Below, one piece after another: positions 36,752 through 49,400 of a stretch of DNA of 64,000 nucleotides. A program made the position numbers and the translations under genes. Position 1 is the first letter of the stretch, and each line of letters opens with the position of its first letter. The notes below the pieces were generated by a model. It did not search any database and was not told the origin of the DNA. It saw only the letters and a list, made by a program, of their open reading frames with translations. Source of the stretch: Terebella lapidaria (Eukaryota > Annelida > Polychaeta > Terebellida > Terebellidae); NCBI GenBank assembly GCA_949152475.1, contig OX424565.1, forward strand, positions 11,849,953 through 11,913,952, given 5' to 3'.

Positions 36752-37013
36752 ATATGCAGACCGTATACTAGTAAATGAATTCAGAAGAAGAGGCTTGATC
36801 CTTTATAATTTTTGTGCGAACGCGGGAGGGGGATTGGGGTAGCAGAGACACTGGTTGTAATTGCCATTGTCTTGTATTTAGAGGGGGGGGGGGGGGGTTA
36901 ATATCTGACTTAACGATTCCAAAAAATATTTAATGCTAAATTTCATATTTCCATAATTTAATCTAGATCACAGTTCGAAGCATTTGAGTGGGCCTGTGGA
37001 CAATAACATATTT

Positions 37014-39004
37014 ACGGTGGCCTAGATTCGCCATCACGTTTAATTTACACCCCATTCAGTTTCCACCTCGTCGAGAACCCTTCTCACCTAGGTGAAAACC
37101 TTTTACACCCTGGTGAAAACCTTCTCACCTCGGTGAAAACCTTCTCACCCAGGTGAAAACCTTCTCACCCTGTTGAAAACCTTCTCACCCCGGTGAATAC
37201 CTTCTCACCCCGGTGAGAACCATTTCACCCTGGTGAAAACCTTCTCACCCCGGTGAGAACCTTCTCACCCTGGTGAAAACCTTCTCACCCCGGTGAGAAC
37301 CTTCTCATCCCGGTGAAAACCTTCTCATCCCGGTGAGAACCTTCTCACCCCGGTGAAAACCTTCTCACCTCGGTGAAAACCTTCTCACCCAGGTGAAAAC
37401 CTTCTCACCCCGTTGAAAACCTTCTCACCCCGGTGAAAACCTTCTCACCCTGGTGAAAACCTTCTCACCCCGGTGAGAACCTTCGCACCCCAGTGAGAAC
37501 CTTCTCACCCCAGTGAAAACCTTCTCACCCCGGTGAAAACCTTCTCACCCTGTTGAAAACCTTCTCACCCTGGTGAATACCTTCTCACCCCGGTGAGAAC
37601 CTTCTCACCCTGGTGGAAACCTTCTCACATCGGTGAAAACCTTCTCACCCCAGTGGAAACCTTCTCACTTAGGTGAAAACCTTCTCACTTAGGTGAAAAC
37701 CTTCTCACCCCGGTGAAAACCTTCTCACCTAGGTGAATACCTTCTCACCCCGGTGAGAACCTTCTCAAGCCGGTGAGAACCTTCTCACCCCGGTGAAAAC
37801 CTTCTCACCCTGGTGAGAACCTTCCTACCTCAGTGAGAACCTTCTCACCTTGGTGAAAACCTTCTCACCTAGGTGAAAACCTTATCACCCCGTTGAAAAC
37901 CTTCTCACCCCGGTGAATACCTTCTCACCGGTTCTCACCGGGGTGATAATGTTTTCACCGGGGTGAGAAGGTTTTCACCTCGGTGAGAAGGTTTTCACCA
38001 GGGTGATAAGGTTATCACCAGGGTGATAAGGTTTTCACCGGGTGATAAGGTTTTCACCTAGGTGAGAAGGTTTTCACCGGGGTGAGAACGTTTTCACCGA
38101 GGTGAGAAGGTTCTCACCGGGGTGAGAAGGTTCTCACCGGGGTGAGAAGGTATTCACCGGGTTGAGAAGGTTTTCAACGGGGTGAGAAGGTTTTCACCGA
38201 GGTGAGAAGGTTTTCACCGAGGTGAGAAGGTTTTCACCGAGGTGAGAAGGTTTTCACCGGGGTGAGAAGGTTTTCACCGAGGTAAAAAAGTTCTCACCGG
38301 GGTGAGAAGGTTTTCACCGAGGTGAGAAGGTTTTCACTGGGGTGATAAGGTTTTCACCGGGGTGATAAGGTTTTCACCGGGGTGAGAAGGTTTTCACCGG
38401 GGTGAGAAGGTTTTCACCAAGGTGAGAAGGTTCTCACCGAGGTGGAAACTGAATGGGGTGTAAATTAAACGTGATGGCGAATCTAAGTCACCGGGGTGAG
38501 AATGTTTTCACCGGGGTGAGAAGGTTTTCACCTAGGTGAGGTTTTCACCAGGGTGATAAGGTTATCACCAGGGTGATAAGGTTTTCACCGGGGTGATAAG
38601 GTTTTCACCTAGGTGAGAAGGTTTTCACTGGGGTGAGAAGGTTTTCACCGAGGTGAGAAGGTTCTCACCGGGGTGAGAAGGTATTCACCAGGGTGAGAAG
38701 GTTTTCAACGGGGTGAGAAGGTTTTCATCAGGTGAGAAGGTTTTCACCGAGGTGAGAAGGTTTTCACCGGGGTGAGAAGGTTTTCACCGGGGTAAAAAGG
38801 TTCTCACCAGGGTGAGAAGGTATTCACCGGGGTGAGAAGGTTTTCACCGGGGTGAGAAGGTTTTCACCGTGGTGAGAAGGTTTTCACCGGGATGAGAAGG
38901 TTCTCACCGGGGTGAGAAGGTTCTCACCGGGGTGAGAAGGTTCTCACCGAGGTGGAAACTGAAAGGGGTGTAAATTAAACGTGATGGCGAATCTAATCCA
39001 CCGT
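37014..39004. mobile_element. Foldback transposon made of 20-bp quasi-palindromic minisatellite
   Basis: A perfect 8-bp direct repeat ACATATTT (37006-37013 and 39005-39012) flanks the element. Its ends are ACGGTGG and CCACCGT, followed by a conserved 40-bp arm (GATTCGCCATCACG ... CACCCCATTCAGTTTCCACC). The interior is a minisatellite of about 20 bp. The unit CCTTCTCACCCCGGTGAAAA runs at 37070-37930, and its reverse complement at 37930-38455. A second inverted block, 38480-39000, begins after an extra copy of the end arm (38440-38487). No coding capacity. The 8-bp duplication fits hAT or P-type transposition, and the design is like Drosophila FB elements. It is inserted in the ISL2EU-type element left of its YqaJ gene. 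Confidence 0.93.
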
Positions 39005-39213
39005 ACATATTTGTTTATTTTCTCCTTTTGTTTGGGGGGGTGGGGGGGGGGGGTAGTGGGGGTAGTTATTGATATACATAACAATATCTTATCATTCATT
39101 TATGATGATTAAATTGCTTGTATTTTATTTTAGTGATTTAATGTAATGTAGAGCACAGTTTAATGAATAAAATTTCATTTTCGCTTAAATAATTCTTGAT
39201 TTCCAATTTAAAA

Positions 39214-41944
39214 TCAGATGTCAGTCATATGATGAGTTCAACTCCATGAGGAAAAATGATTTAGAGGACTTCTTGCGTGACAGGGGCCAACCAACGTCGG
39301 GACCTAAGCAGGCCCTGGTAGCCCGAGCCTATGTAGCGTGGGAACAGAAATTACCACTTGTCATTAACGAAGCAGAGCGAGAGGAGAGTTTGAAGTCCGT
39401 GTATGTGAAGATTTTGTTAGATCTAAACATAGAAGATCCTCTCTTGATCCCGAAAGAACAGTGGAAACAGGAACCGAATTGGCCAAAACTGGATATCGGC
39501 AAAATTTTTGCTTAGCTATTGTCAAAACAACAGCTGGAAACAGAAATCATAGGAAAATACAAGAGTCAGAAGGCATATAGTTATTGGGTCAGCGGTTTCG
39601 TTGACAAGATCATGACAGTTGTTCTGAAAGGTATTGACATCAATAATTTTACACTGCATATTCAAGCACACATGTATGTATCAAAGTATTCAAAGCACTT
39701 TATCAAAGTTAATATTTGATGCGAAGGAGGTCAGCCGATAAAGATTTACTCGATCACCTTGCAAAAGCTAATTTAGGAACAAATGTACAAGTACCGGTAT
39801 ACTTACTGATGTTATGATGGGGCATATTAACTGTTATATATATTATTGGCATTGATATAAAATGCCAAATAAAATAATAAAAATAGGTAAATGCGAAATA
39901 TTAGATTTACCGTCATATGAATTGATTGATATTGATTACAGACAAAAGATTGATATTGAAAACAGCCGTGAGCCCATCACAGAGAGTCAGGGAGGAGCCA
40001 AAGACTGTTTGGGTAGTTATTGACCCAGATGGGAACGTTCAACGGGGCTGGTGCAATTGCACAGCTGGCATGAGTTAGTATTCTTGACAATTACTGCACT
40101 ACAAAATTTGTTATTTTCTATAAGATCATAATTTATATTATAACTTCAGTTATTGCATGATACAATTTTATTGCTTCATTATTATAACATGATGATGCAC
40201 TCATCGTAAATTATCTTGCAGGGCACGTTTACTTTTTTTGGCGAATTATAGGTGGCACATGCAATCACGTAGTGGCAACACTTTATAAAGTAGAATATGG
40301 ATGTGAGCACTATAACAAGTCTTGTACAGAGGAGGCATGCGCCTGGAATGACCAAACGAAAAGGTGGACATTAATTGAAGCAATAATGCACCATTTACGA
40401 TAATTACATTGCTATTATTTTACTTGACCACCTTCATTTTGAGCATGCAAGTAAACCCATGCAGAGTGAAAGACCTGCCAATTAGAGAAGACTCGCGCAA
40501 GAAAGGTATCACTCCAGTATTAGACGACACAGCTGAGGAACAACTAAGATCAAAATTCGATCCAAGGAGGGAATGTGAGAGAACGTTAAAGGATGAAGAC
40601 GTTACACAATTTCTGAAATTGTGGTACAGAGAAACACCTTCATCTTCCATTTGCCATGGTTATTACTTTATATACATATATTTTTTAACTTCGATAATTA
40701 TGATATGCATATTAAATTTGTGTACAATTCCAAAACTTAGTCATAATGTTGAATATATCCTGAATATTAAATAATTATATGCATATGTATTCATTCATCG
40801 CAGCGTTCCCTGTGTTCAAAGGACCATCGGTTATTCCTCCAAATATAGTAGACATTGGGGAGCAGTACAGAGAGAAATCTCCAGACTGTTCCTTCATGGA
40901 GTATTTGATGGAATTTTATACCGAGGAAGCATGTGCTATGGTAATTGGGAGTTATGTATGGGGATCTAGTGATGAAATTGAAATTGACATAATTGTAGAA
41001 AATCACTTCAGAATAAAAACACATGTATGTGTTTTTGTTGCATATAATACTATCATATCATATCTTCAAGAAATTGAACATATTTTTTAACAATTTTTAA
41101 GTTCACGTCTAAGATCCTACCCAACACCGCTGAATGGTCCTCTCACAGACTGGGGCGTCTAACAGCTTCAAGATTCGGAGAGGCAGACGGAAAAATGAGT
41201 CGCATAATAGCGGGAAAGAAAGGTGTTAAAACTACAGGCTTTGTGTATGACATCATGAACGATAAAAACCTAGCAGGAGTCCCAGCAATAACATGGGGAC
41301 TGCATATGAAGAAAACGGCTGTGGAGGCTTTCGTTCAATGCGAAGCGTCCCATCACCATATGTTCACATACAAACCACACTCCTTCCATGTTTCTAGACC
41401 TTATCCCTTCCTGTCTGCTACAACTGATGGAAGTGTCAAGTGTGACTGTTGTGGACGGTGGACTGTGGAGGTGAAGTGCCCTTATGGGATCAGAAATGAA
41501 AATGTTCACCAGGCATGGGACAAGACTGATTTCTTAGAAAAGAGAGGCTCACAAATTGTTCTGAACAGAAGTCATAAGTACTACTATCAAGTGCAAGGGC
41601 AAATGGCAATTACGAACATCGCTAAGGCATTCTTCATTGTATGGACATCAGCTGGGGCACCTTTAGTTTGTAGAGTAGAGTTCGACAATGAGTTCTGGTT
41701 TTCTGTTGTTCAAAGACTGGACATGTTCTTCAAAAGCTACATCATGGATATCTTGCTGGGAAAACAACTGTTTGCATTTTGTCCCACTTGCAACAATTTA
41801 TGCCTGGAGCAGAGGGAAATAACAAACACTAAGGATTTCAGTGTACAATGTGACGCCTGTAACCTATGGTATCACTACAGTTGTGCTAATGTTGACAGCG
41901 TAGATGCTGACCAGGAATGGTTTTGCTTACAATGTGTACCTTGA
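39214..41944 (+). pseudogene. SAP-SWIM-YqaJ-PHD protein of the ISL2EU-type element
   Basis: Exons joined in phase: about 39214-39629, 39942-40073, 40252-40363, 40465-40658, 40804-40940, 41102-41944, about 600 residues. Exon 1 has a SAP-like helix pair (MRKNDLEDFLRDRG...GPKQALVARAY). Exons 2-3 form a SWIM zinc finger split by an intron (CNCTAGM then TCNHVVATLY). Exon 6 holds the YqaJ-type exonuclease core: HRLGRLTASRFG, ATTDGSVKC, VEVKCPYG and YYYQVQGQMAI. It ends with a PHD finger (CPTC, CDAC, WYHYSC, WFCLQC). An in-frame TAG at 39513-39515 interrupts exon 1, with homology-like sequence continuing in the same frame. The first coding exon was not identified. Confidence 0.85.
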
Positions 41945-42804
41945 TTGGATTGTCCGGGGGGTGGAGCCACATATTTCTGATCTTCGATAAATTGTTCCAA
42001 ATGCCCAAAATGCAGTCTAAAATGGGCCATATTGCCCAAATTGGAAAGAATATCTGAAATCAATGCTTGCAGATACAGTTTAGGTTAATTATGAGCATAT
42101 ATAAAAACCGTATGTAATATTTTTTGAAGAGCTCGACCTTGACCTGATATGACCTTGAATGTTAAATGTTGAGGACCTGGAACGTGTAAATTGGCAGCAT
42201 GTTTGTGGATAGATATTGGTTAAGAGCATTTGGGCGGTCACGCAGATGATCGTTTCGTGACTTTGAACACGACCTAATGCTTCCGGCACCCCCTGTGCTT
42301 GTTTTGTGTGATTTATTTACCATGTCTGAATAGAAAAGCAAAGCATCTGTAAATTATGGTATGAATATGGCTTGAATGGAAAAATTCGATATAAATATTT
42401 CAATTTACAGCAGTTCATGTCATAGAAAACTTTCCTAAATATGATTTTACTTGAAAACAAATGTGTGCACATCATTCAAAATTTAGATTGATATCTTCAG
42501 TGTCATATAAGAAAAACGTCTGTATCATATACATGTTCAAACGACAAACATATATGAAGTATGCAGTTTATACTTTCTTTTCCTATTACATATGCAACAT
42601 CAAACAATAAAATATGCTCACTACAGTTTACATATGACGAAATAATCGTTGTTTAGGAATTTGATAAATTAATATTTGTCAACAACATTTGTCAACAAAT
42701 TTTCAATGATCCATAGCCTAATAACAGACAATGACTGTGACTGACAGCTTACGCTCACCAGTCCCGACCAACACGACTGATTAGAACTCCCATGAGATTA
42801 CACC

Positions 42805-42988
42805 AAAGAGTGTAACATCAATAAGAGGCCCAACTCTCTCTATAGCCCTATGTAACAAACACAAACAATAGGAACTTCGCCGGTGGAGGAGTGGCAAACA
42901 ATAGGAACTTCGCCGGTGAGGGAGCGGTCCACTGGCTCAGTCATGCATTTTCGTTGGAGTGGGGCCTCTTATTGATGTTACACTCTTT
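42805..42988. mobile_element. Small foldback MITE
   Basis: Inverted arms 42805-42836 and 42957-42988 (AAAGAGTGTAACATCAATAAGAGG ... with one mismatch) surround about 120 bp containing a 33-bp tandem duplication of AACAATAGGAACTTCGCCGG (near 42864 and 42897). It lies between the two converging genes of the ISL2EU-type element. Confidence 0.85.
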
Positions 42989-43006
42989 GATTACACGTAC
43001 TAGTAA

Positions 43007-44801
43007 TCAGATGCACAGTGGTTCATTCAAATTACAGAAGCCTGCACAAACAGCAACAATATCATCGCACAAGGGCACGCAACTCAATGGCATGACACCT
43101 GATAGTATTCTGTAGGTCTTGATTCTTCTTATGCACTGTTCAACATAAATACGTACATTTGCGATTTGTGATGTAATTTTTGCCTGGTCTTCTGACAGGG
43201 GGAATTTGCCGACCGTGCTTGGAGGAATGGCGAGCTTGGCCTGGTGCATAATCAAGTCCTCCTTGATCTTGAATCCACGGTCTGCCAATACTTGATCATA
43301 TGGCTCCAACTTGTTGTAGAATCCGCTGTCACGGCAAATAAAAATGTCACTGGCCCGCCCTCCTTAACAATTCGAAATGAATGAAATGAGTCCTGTTGGG
43401 GTGATCGCAACTAAAAACTTTACTGTGCAGTGATGTTTGTACTCTGACAAACATTTGGCTTGGACATCTAAACTTGATGGGGTCTCTATAAAAACTTCCG
43501 TGCAGTCAATAATACACCTTACAGATGGATACGTTCGCTTGAAACAATTGGGGAGATGATCTTTAATAACTGAATGAGATGGCCACATAATGAGGAATCC
43601 AAGTTCTCGTCTCATCAATTTGATCCAGGTGCAAAATACTGAGCTAACTGTACTCTCTGAAACTTTAAAACGAAAAGCTAAATCCGAAAGAAGAAGACCA
43701 AGGCGAATCCTCATCATAACGAGAAAAAGTTCTTGCGCGAGCGTTGACTTCCTTGATGGTCCTGGACGTTCGAACTTGCCATGTTTTCCATCGCTGTACC
43801 GTCTCAATATTCTTTTTCTGTTTGACAGTCGCCTTTCCAGTACTGTAAATTGTTAAAGAATGAAATAAATGTATATCCTTCTGATCTTATAAATTTCATA
43901 TGATGTCTTGCCATCAAAACATGTGAATAATGTAAAATACCTGCATGTGACTAGCTTTCAATTTGAGTTGGTCAAACACCGAATTGTGTTGTGTTTTGGA
44001 ACCCCGTGTAAAACCTGACATCGCTGTCCTTTGTTATCTGCTCTGAAGCTGTACATATTTGTACAGTTTCACCAGTATCACCAGGACCTTCTGCGGAGTT
44101 TTGTGCGTGGGGGTGTGGCTTTGGATCTGTATTAAGGAGCCAATGGAGCCATGTTTGCTTTTAACTGATATTGCCAAGAAATTGCGATCCATTCATATTT
44201 CAAATATTACAACTTCACTGTATGATAACTAATATAAATATTGTCATACTTTCATGAAATATTTTTTGTATAGATCTTTGTTTTGGACTTGGTCGATTAA
44301 CATCACTTTCCACGAGGTAAAGAGTGGGGTTCGGGTTGGTATCTGTTGGATGTCCATCTGCATTGAAATATTAATATCATTATTTTTTTCCTCATGCCCT
44401 TGTAGACGTGGAATCAATACCCAGTATTAAGTATTCCGAGCAAACAAAACAGGGTCCATTATCCAATCTCATAGTCCGGGGACAGAAAGTCATATCAGGA
44501 TATGAAATGTAACATTTCATATGAATATATGTAAAAAGCCTTCTCACTTTATTGTCGTGATTATCAAAATAACATCGAACTTTTTACCTCTAAAATGGTT
44601 AGAACAAATTCTGGCGCTTGGTCCAGGAATGAAAACAGGGCGAGACTTTTGAAGTTGTTTGGTCCATGCTGTTCTCTTGGCTTTGTTTTTGGGCAGAGCG
44701 TGGAAAACGAGATGCTCTACATGGCTGTGAATCACAAGCTCCTGCGGGTACCTCTTATCATTTCTGCACACCCCCACAGAACACCTATCTCCTCTGCCCA
44801 T
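43007..44801 (-). pseudogene. THAP-domain DDE transposase of the ISL2EU-type element
   Basis: Minus-strand exons 44588-44801, 44250-44357, 43941-44126, 43007-43842. Exon 1 encodes a THAP zinc finger (CSVGVC ... AWTKQL ... ICSNHF). Exon 2 continues with TDTNPNPTLYL. Exon 3 has VRFYTGFQ. Exon 4 has the helix-turn-helix region (LGLLLSDLAFRFKVSESTVS) and a DDE_Tnp_4 core: CIIDCTEVFIE (first D), VLADRGF (second D), and IYVEQCIRRIKTYRIL (E). It would cut at the element ends recognised by the THAP finger. Damage: an in-frame TAA at about 43364-43366 inside the catalytic domain, and likely frameshifts near 43985 and in the 5' part of exon 4. Confidence 0.85.
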
Positions 44802-45491
44802 GGTTAAACCTATGTAAATGACAATTCTTCATTACAAACCATATCATTTTTACCGTTTGATAATTGAATTGAAGTGACTAATGGACTTTGCCCGAGGAGC
44901 ATTGAGGGGTCTAAAAACTGACTTCCTACTTTTATACTTTACCTCAAATATAAATATAGTTTTCTCCCACCCGATTCATTATCACAACACGACTTAATTG
45001 TTCTATTTTAGATTTAAATTTTTACACTTTTCATCAGCAAGAAAAAATATTTTTAAAAAATAGATAAAACATATACATGTATGATATATTAAATTTTACA
45101 TGAAATACAATATATACAAATCATACAATTAACAATTCCCCCTTTATTACTGGTAAGCCCACATGGATAATCATTTTACATAATATCCCATAACATACGC
45201 CTGAATATCAACTTGTTAATTATCTGCAATAACTTGTACAATCTGTAAATGGTTTAACGAATGATACTTCAACTAACACCCTAAAACCTAATTATTATAA
45301 CCCCATGACCCTAAATCTAATCAATACTATTACGTATAATTATGGTGCACATTAATCGAAATCTACTTTAGGTCTGTACCTCCCCCCCCCGCCATACCCC
45401 CACACCCACATAAATAAGGTAAGGAAACTTTTGTGGTGTCACAACATAACCCTCCTCCACCCCCATTCATGGTTTAACATTGATCATACCT
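44802..45491. other. No gene; AT-rich
   Basis: 5' flank of the THAP transposase inside the ISL2EU-type element. It is AT-rich with a C-run at 45380-45390. A transposase promoter should lie here, but I cannot pick out elements. Confidence 0.5.
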
Positions 45492-45776
45492 ACATCATAA
45501 CGTCCCCCTGTATACACCGTTCTTTGCACATAAAAGCGCCATCTATTGAATGACCTGATAACCATATAGGAGGGTACCCCATTTCAACTCGATTTTCCAG
45601 CATGAAAAGTGCGTAATCGTTGAATAAAAGTTAAAATAAATTATCCACGATAAAAAATTCAATATTTAGGAAATTTTATACTTTTTTCAGAGCAATAATC
45701 ACCTTTATATCTTATGAAATGTAGCGTATTTGCCCTACATGCAGACGGCCTCAAATAAAGATGTCAGGTCAAAGGT
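45492..45776 (-). repeat. Right inverted end of the ISL2EU-type element
   Basis: Partner of 36465-36751. Confidence 0.9.
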
Positions 45777-45940
45777 GGGCAGATGGGCAGATCCAACAGA
45801 TCTTCCACAAATGATGATTTGTACGCGCTGCAGCATAGTGGCTGTGAGTGAGACTCTCCAGTGAGACTCTGAATGGGTAATGTACTAGTCATTCAGGATG
45901 TTGAATGATGCGTGGCAGGCCGATGTCTTCCCCCCGTAGA

Positions 45941-46216
45941 TCAGTTGCATACATTAGGTAGCATGTCGCCAGCCATGCTCACGCCTATGCCACCTGTGAT
46001 CTGCCTTCTATCGTCTAGACCCGTGATGCCCCCCCCCCCCTCTTCCAGTGGACACTCGCTCACAGGTACAATGGACGCTCCCGTTTGATCGAAGTTAACA
46101 ATCATATCTAGTGGGATGGAATGCACTGTTGCACGGATACGATCGAGAAATGTCTCTTTCACCTTTTTGAAATCCTCGGGTAGTTTTTTGGCTGCTTTTG
46201 TCCCCTTACGTTTCAC
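45941..46216 (-). pseudogene. DDE_1/pogo-type transposase fragment
   Basis: Minus-strand frame of about 90 codons with SIPLDMIVNFDQTGASIVPVS (first catalytic D in NFDQTG) and TGLDDRRQITGGIGVSMAGDMLP. These match the start of the catalytic domain in pogo/Tigger-related animal transposases. A run of C at 46028-46037 sits where the family normally has the EWTLE region and has probably altered the sequence. Neither the DNA-binding part nor the remaining catalytic acids are found, so it is a fragment. It lies just outside the ISL2EU-type element. Confidence 0.75.
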
Positions 46217-47257
46217 GTACCCATGCGTATGAGACTGGATACAAAGTGATTCCAGACTTTTGACACAGAGTATATTATATCACACACAAACACCTCTTCT
46301 ACACAATCTGTGAAACTCCGCCAAGATGGCTCGAAATCTGTCGCACTCACGGTACAAAATACTGCAATATAGAAAATACAAGGTAGAGTGAGTACTGAAA
46401 TAATTTATAAAAATCGAAGATAAACACAAATAGAAAGCATCTATGTAAGCTATAGATGCGTATTACACCAAAATATTAGGACATTCCACATCGAAATTTG
46501 TTATTTCACATGAATGCAATATATAAAATTATTATATATAAAAAGTTACCACTGTAATTTATTTTTTTCAAAGTGTAACATCATAAACTGATGCCACTGA
46601 AATAATTCTAAAAATATAATTATGAAATAACAATAATGCTGCAATGAGTTAAAAACAGTAACATGTAAAAACATTAATAAATACAAATTACATCCATATA
46701 CAAAATGAACTGAATATTGATATACTGTATCTGCAATACAATGCAACTTGCATGGTTACATTTTACTATACAAAATTATAGATAATTTATTCACATATTC
46801 ACAGAACACAAATAAATTACGTGGATAATTACAATATTTGCAAAATTATCAGTCTAATATACAATAATTGCAATCAGTCCTGATCCTGGATGGTGCTCAG
46901 TACTCACTGTCTTCCGGTCTTGGTTTGTACTTGTAGGGTCCTTACCTCTCTGTGCCTTCTTGGAGTTTGTTCTTCTTTGGGCTTGGGCTGTCGTGTTTCG
47001 TTGTTTTCATGAATGAGTACTCTTGTGCATACGAAAATATATTTCAGCCCGTATGGCCTCCTGTCTATCAGATCTTAGAAGGAGGTTGGGTGGTAAATGT
47101 TTTTGTTACTTGGATGATTCGACTCTAGCGTTGTGTTGTGGTCTGACTTGGATACTGGGGAAATAATTCTGCCTAAACAAGACGGGGTCTTTTTCTCCTT
47201 CAGGTTGTGAAACAGGGCAGCACTTCGATGGAATGGGTGATGACGTTGCGACAGTAG
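46217..47257. other. No gene; AT-rich
   Basis: Low-complexity AT-rich sequence. A 22-bp stretch near 46240-46268 matches 12278-12300 inverted. No gene recognised. Confidence 0.5.
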
Positions 47258-47260
47258 GGA

Positions 47261-49400
47261 TAATAGGGATGTTTCATATGCACGTTCGTGGAGGCACGAA
47301 CAGCACGAAGTACGAACCGCACGAACAGGCTGATCTGAAGGGGACCGGTTGTTGCTTCAGAACAGACTACACATAGATTACCACAACCTCAGTCTGAGCG
47401 ACGCGGAGACGACCAATGCATCAAATGTATACGGGCCGCGACTTAATTTGCATTGTGTTTCTAAATTTATCGTCCGCTGTGTGCTATGATTAGTAAAAGG
47501 TGTTATTATAGTAATAATAGTAAATATCTTTGATTTATGGAAATACATTTGCAGTGACATCAGTTATATATTGTTATAATGTATACCTTTTCACCCCAAA
47601 CTGTCGAAGTGTGATTAATGAATGTGATTTACATATTCTGGTACCAGCTGAGAAGATATTCATGCAATCTATATATTTTTTTGCATATTCTCCAAGCCAA
47701 AGAACGTGTTACCAATATTGTACATAGATCTATATTTTTTGGCCAAAACAGTGTGTATGAAATACATGTTAAAACAACGTACAATATTGAAGAATAGTGG
47801 ATATAGGGCATTGGGCAGTACAAGTATACATTCCGAGTGGGTATTCAGAGTATGATCACTCGGAATTACTGCCAAATATTTTCTTTGTCAAACGAACTAT
47901 AATTTTGTGCATTCTCGGACATATGAACGATGCAAATGCAGTCATATAGGTACATCCCGCAAATTGGTCCGAATGGTGACCTACCGTTTTCCTACCTTGA
48001 AATCTTTTTTTTCCGCAATGACGAAAAGTATATACATCGGCTTTAAGGTATTCCGCTCCAAACAGTGAGGGGAGGGGTCAAAGAGTTTTTAAATAAATAA
48101 CTGTATCAACATTATCTAGAGCTTCAATATAATTATATGACATATTTTATAGAGTAGCTGATCAACATCCTAAAACTGAAAAGAAAATAGGGGGTCACTG
48201 TATCCGTTCGCATGGAAAACACGATGCAATATGTGTAGGCCTATATGGACAAAAAAATGTGCCAAAATGTCATAATTTATGTCATTATTGGTAAATGTTT
48301 GTGATTTTGATCAAATATGTCGAAGAAACCAGCACGGTGACCCCCTATTTTCTTTTCAGTATTAGGATGCTGATGAATTACTGTTTTATGAATTATAAAG
48401 TATGTCATTTTGAAGAGATAATATTCAAGAAATACATTTTTTCAAAATGTTGACTCTTCGTTACCTCACCGTTTGTAGCGGACTACGTTAATTCGTTGTT
48501 AGGCTATATGTCATGAGAATCGTGAGACTAAGTAATCGGTTTTTTTTTAATTTAAGCAAAATTATGTAATCTTGAACGGATGCCTTTAGAGATAAAACGA
48601 GCATAGCGATCCATATCAAAATCAAGCACAAAGGTTCATAGTTGACAAGAAAACCCAGGGTAAAATACTTGATTTCAGTGAAAATTATCAAAATTGACCC
48701 ATCTCACAGATAATTAAATGTGGGTTGAAATTACCTATAATTCCGATACCATACTGAAAAGAATCTTCAATCTAAAGTTTGTGTTTTAATGCACAATGTC
48801 ATACGATAATCGTTTCAGAATGATAAGTTAGAAACAACTTGAAATCACGAGACAATCTAGTATAATTTGTGGAGGTTTGGCAGAGTAACTGAGTTCGAAT
48901 CAGTGTGATGGGCATCATCACGCCAGCTGAATGTAATAAGTTATTGACGGCAGAGTGGACTTTTTGCTGTCAGTCTTTTCTGTGTTAACATAAAATCTCT
49001 CACGAAATATAATATATTTGTACCGATAGCTAGAGTGATGATGCTACCATCTGGGCATATACCCCCCCCCCCCCTCCCTGACTGTCTGGTGATTTTATTT
49101 GGTGAGTTACAGTAGGTCACCCCTTTGATGATGATCGTCTTTTGATGGAAATGATGGTACCCGGGTGGTATTTTGGGCTCTTGGTTGACCAAAACAACAA
49201 CACTGGACCAGATATTGCTAACTTTTGAAATACTTTTAAAAGAGTTTAGTAGACAGGCTATGTCTTTTTGTGGATATATTATTATGCGTTACGACTCCTA
49301 CCAAAATAATAACCGGTCCCCTTCAGATCAGCCTGTTCGTGCGGTTCGTACTTCGTGCTGTTCGTGCCTCCACGAACGCGCATATGAAACATCCCTATTA
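47261..49400. mobile_element. 2.14-kb non-autonomous DNA transposon with 90-bp TIRs
   Basis: Inverted repeats 47261-47350 and 49311-49400 differ at about one of 90 positions. They begin TAATAGGGATGTTTCATATG, and their inner half is built of repeated CACGAAC/GTTCGTG words that can fold on themselves. GGA flanks both sides (47258-47260 and 49401-49403); alternatively a TA target with ends ATAGGG fits. The interior is AT-rich with no transposase, a C-run at 49061-49074, and only short frames. The near-identity of the ends suggests recent movement by a transposase encoded elsewhere. Confidence 0.88.

Larger units (their letters stand above)
36465..45776. mobile_element. ISL2EU-type DNA transposon encoding YqaJ nuclease and THAP transposase
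   Basis: Inverted ends at 36465-36751 and 45492-45776 (about 285 bp, outer word ACCTTTGACCTGACATC) enclose two convergent genes: a SAP/SWIM/YqaJ/PHD protein (+) and a THAP-DDE transposase (-). This gene pair is the hallmark of the ISL2EU (IS4EU) superfamily as I know it from Repbase-era descriptions. Total span is 9.3 kb, of which 1,991 bp is a nested foldback element. Both genes carry disabling changes. I cannot see a convincing 2-bp target duplication, so the outermost few bases may have been lost on one side. Confidence 0.82.

Noticed and set aside
37060-38960. CRISPR-like regular repeats
   Set aside because: There are no unique spacers. It is a continuous 20-bp minisatellite in eukaryotic DNA, bounded by transposon ends.
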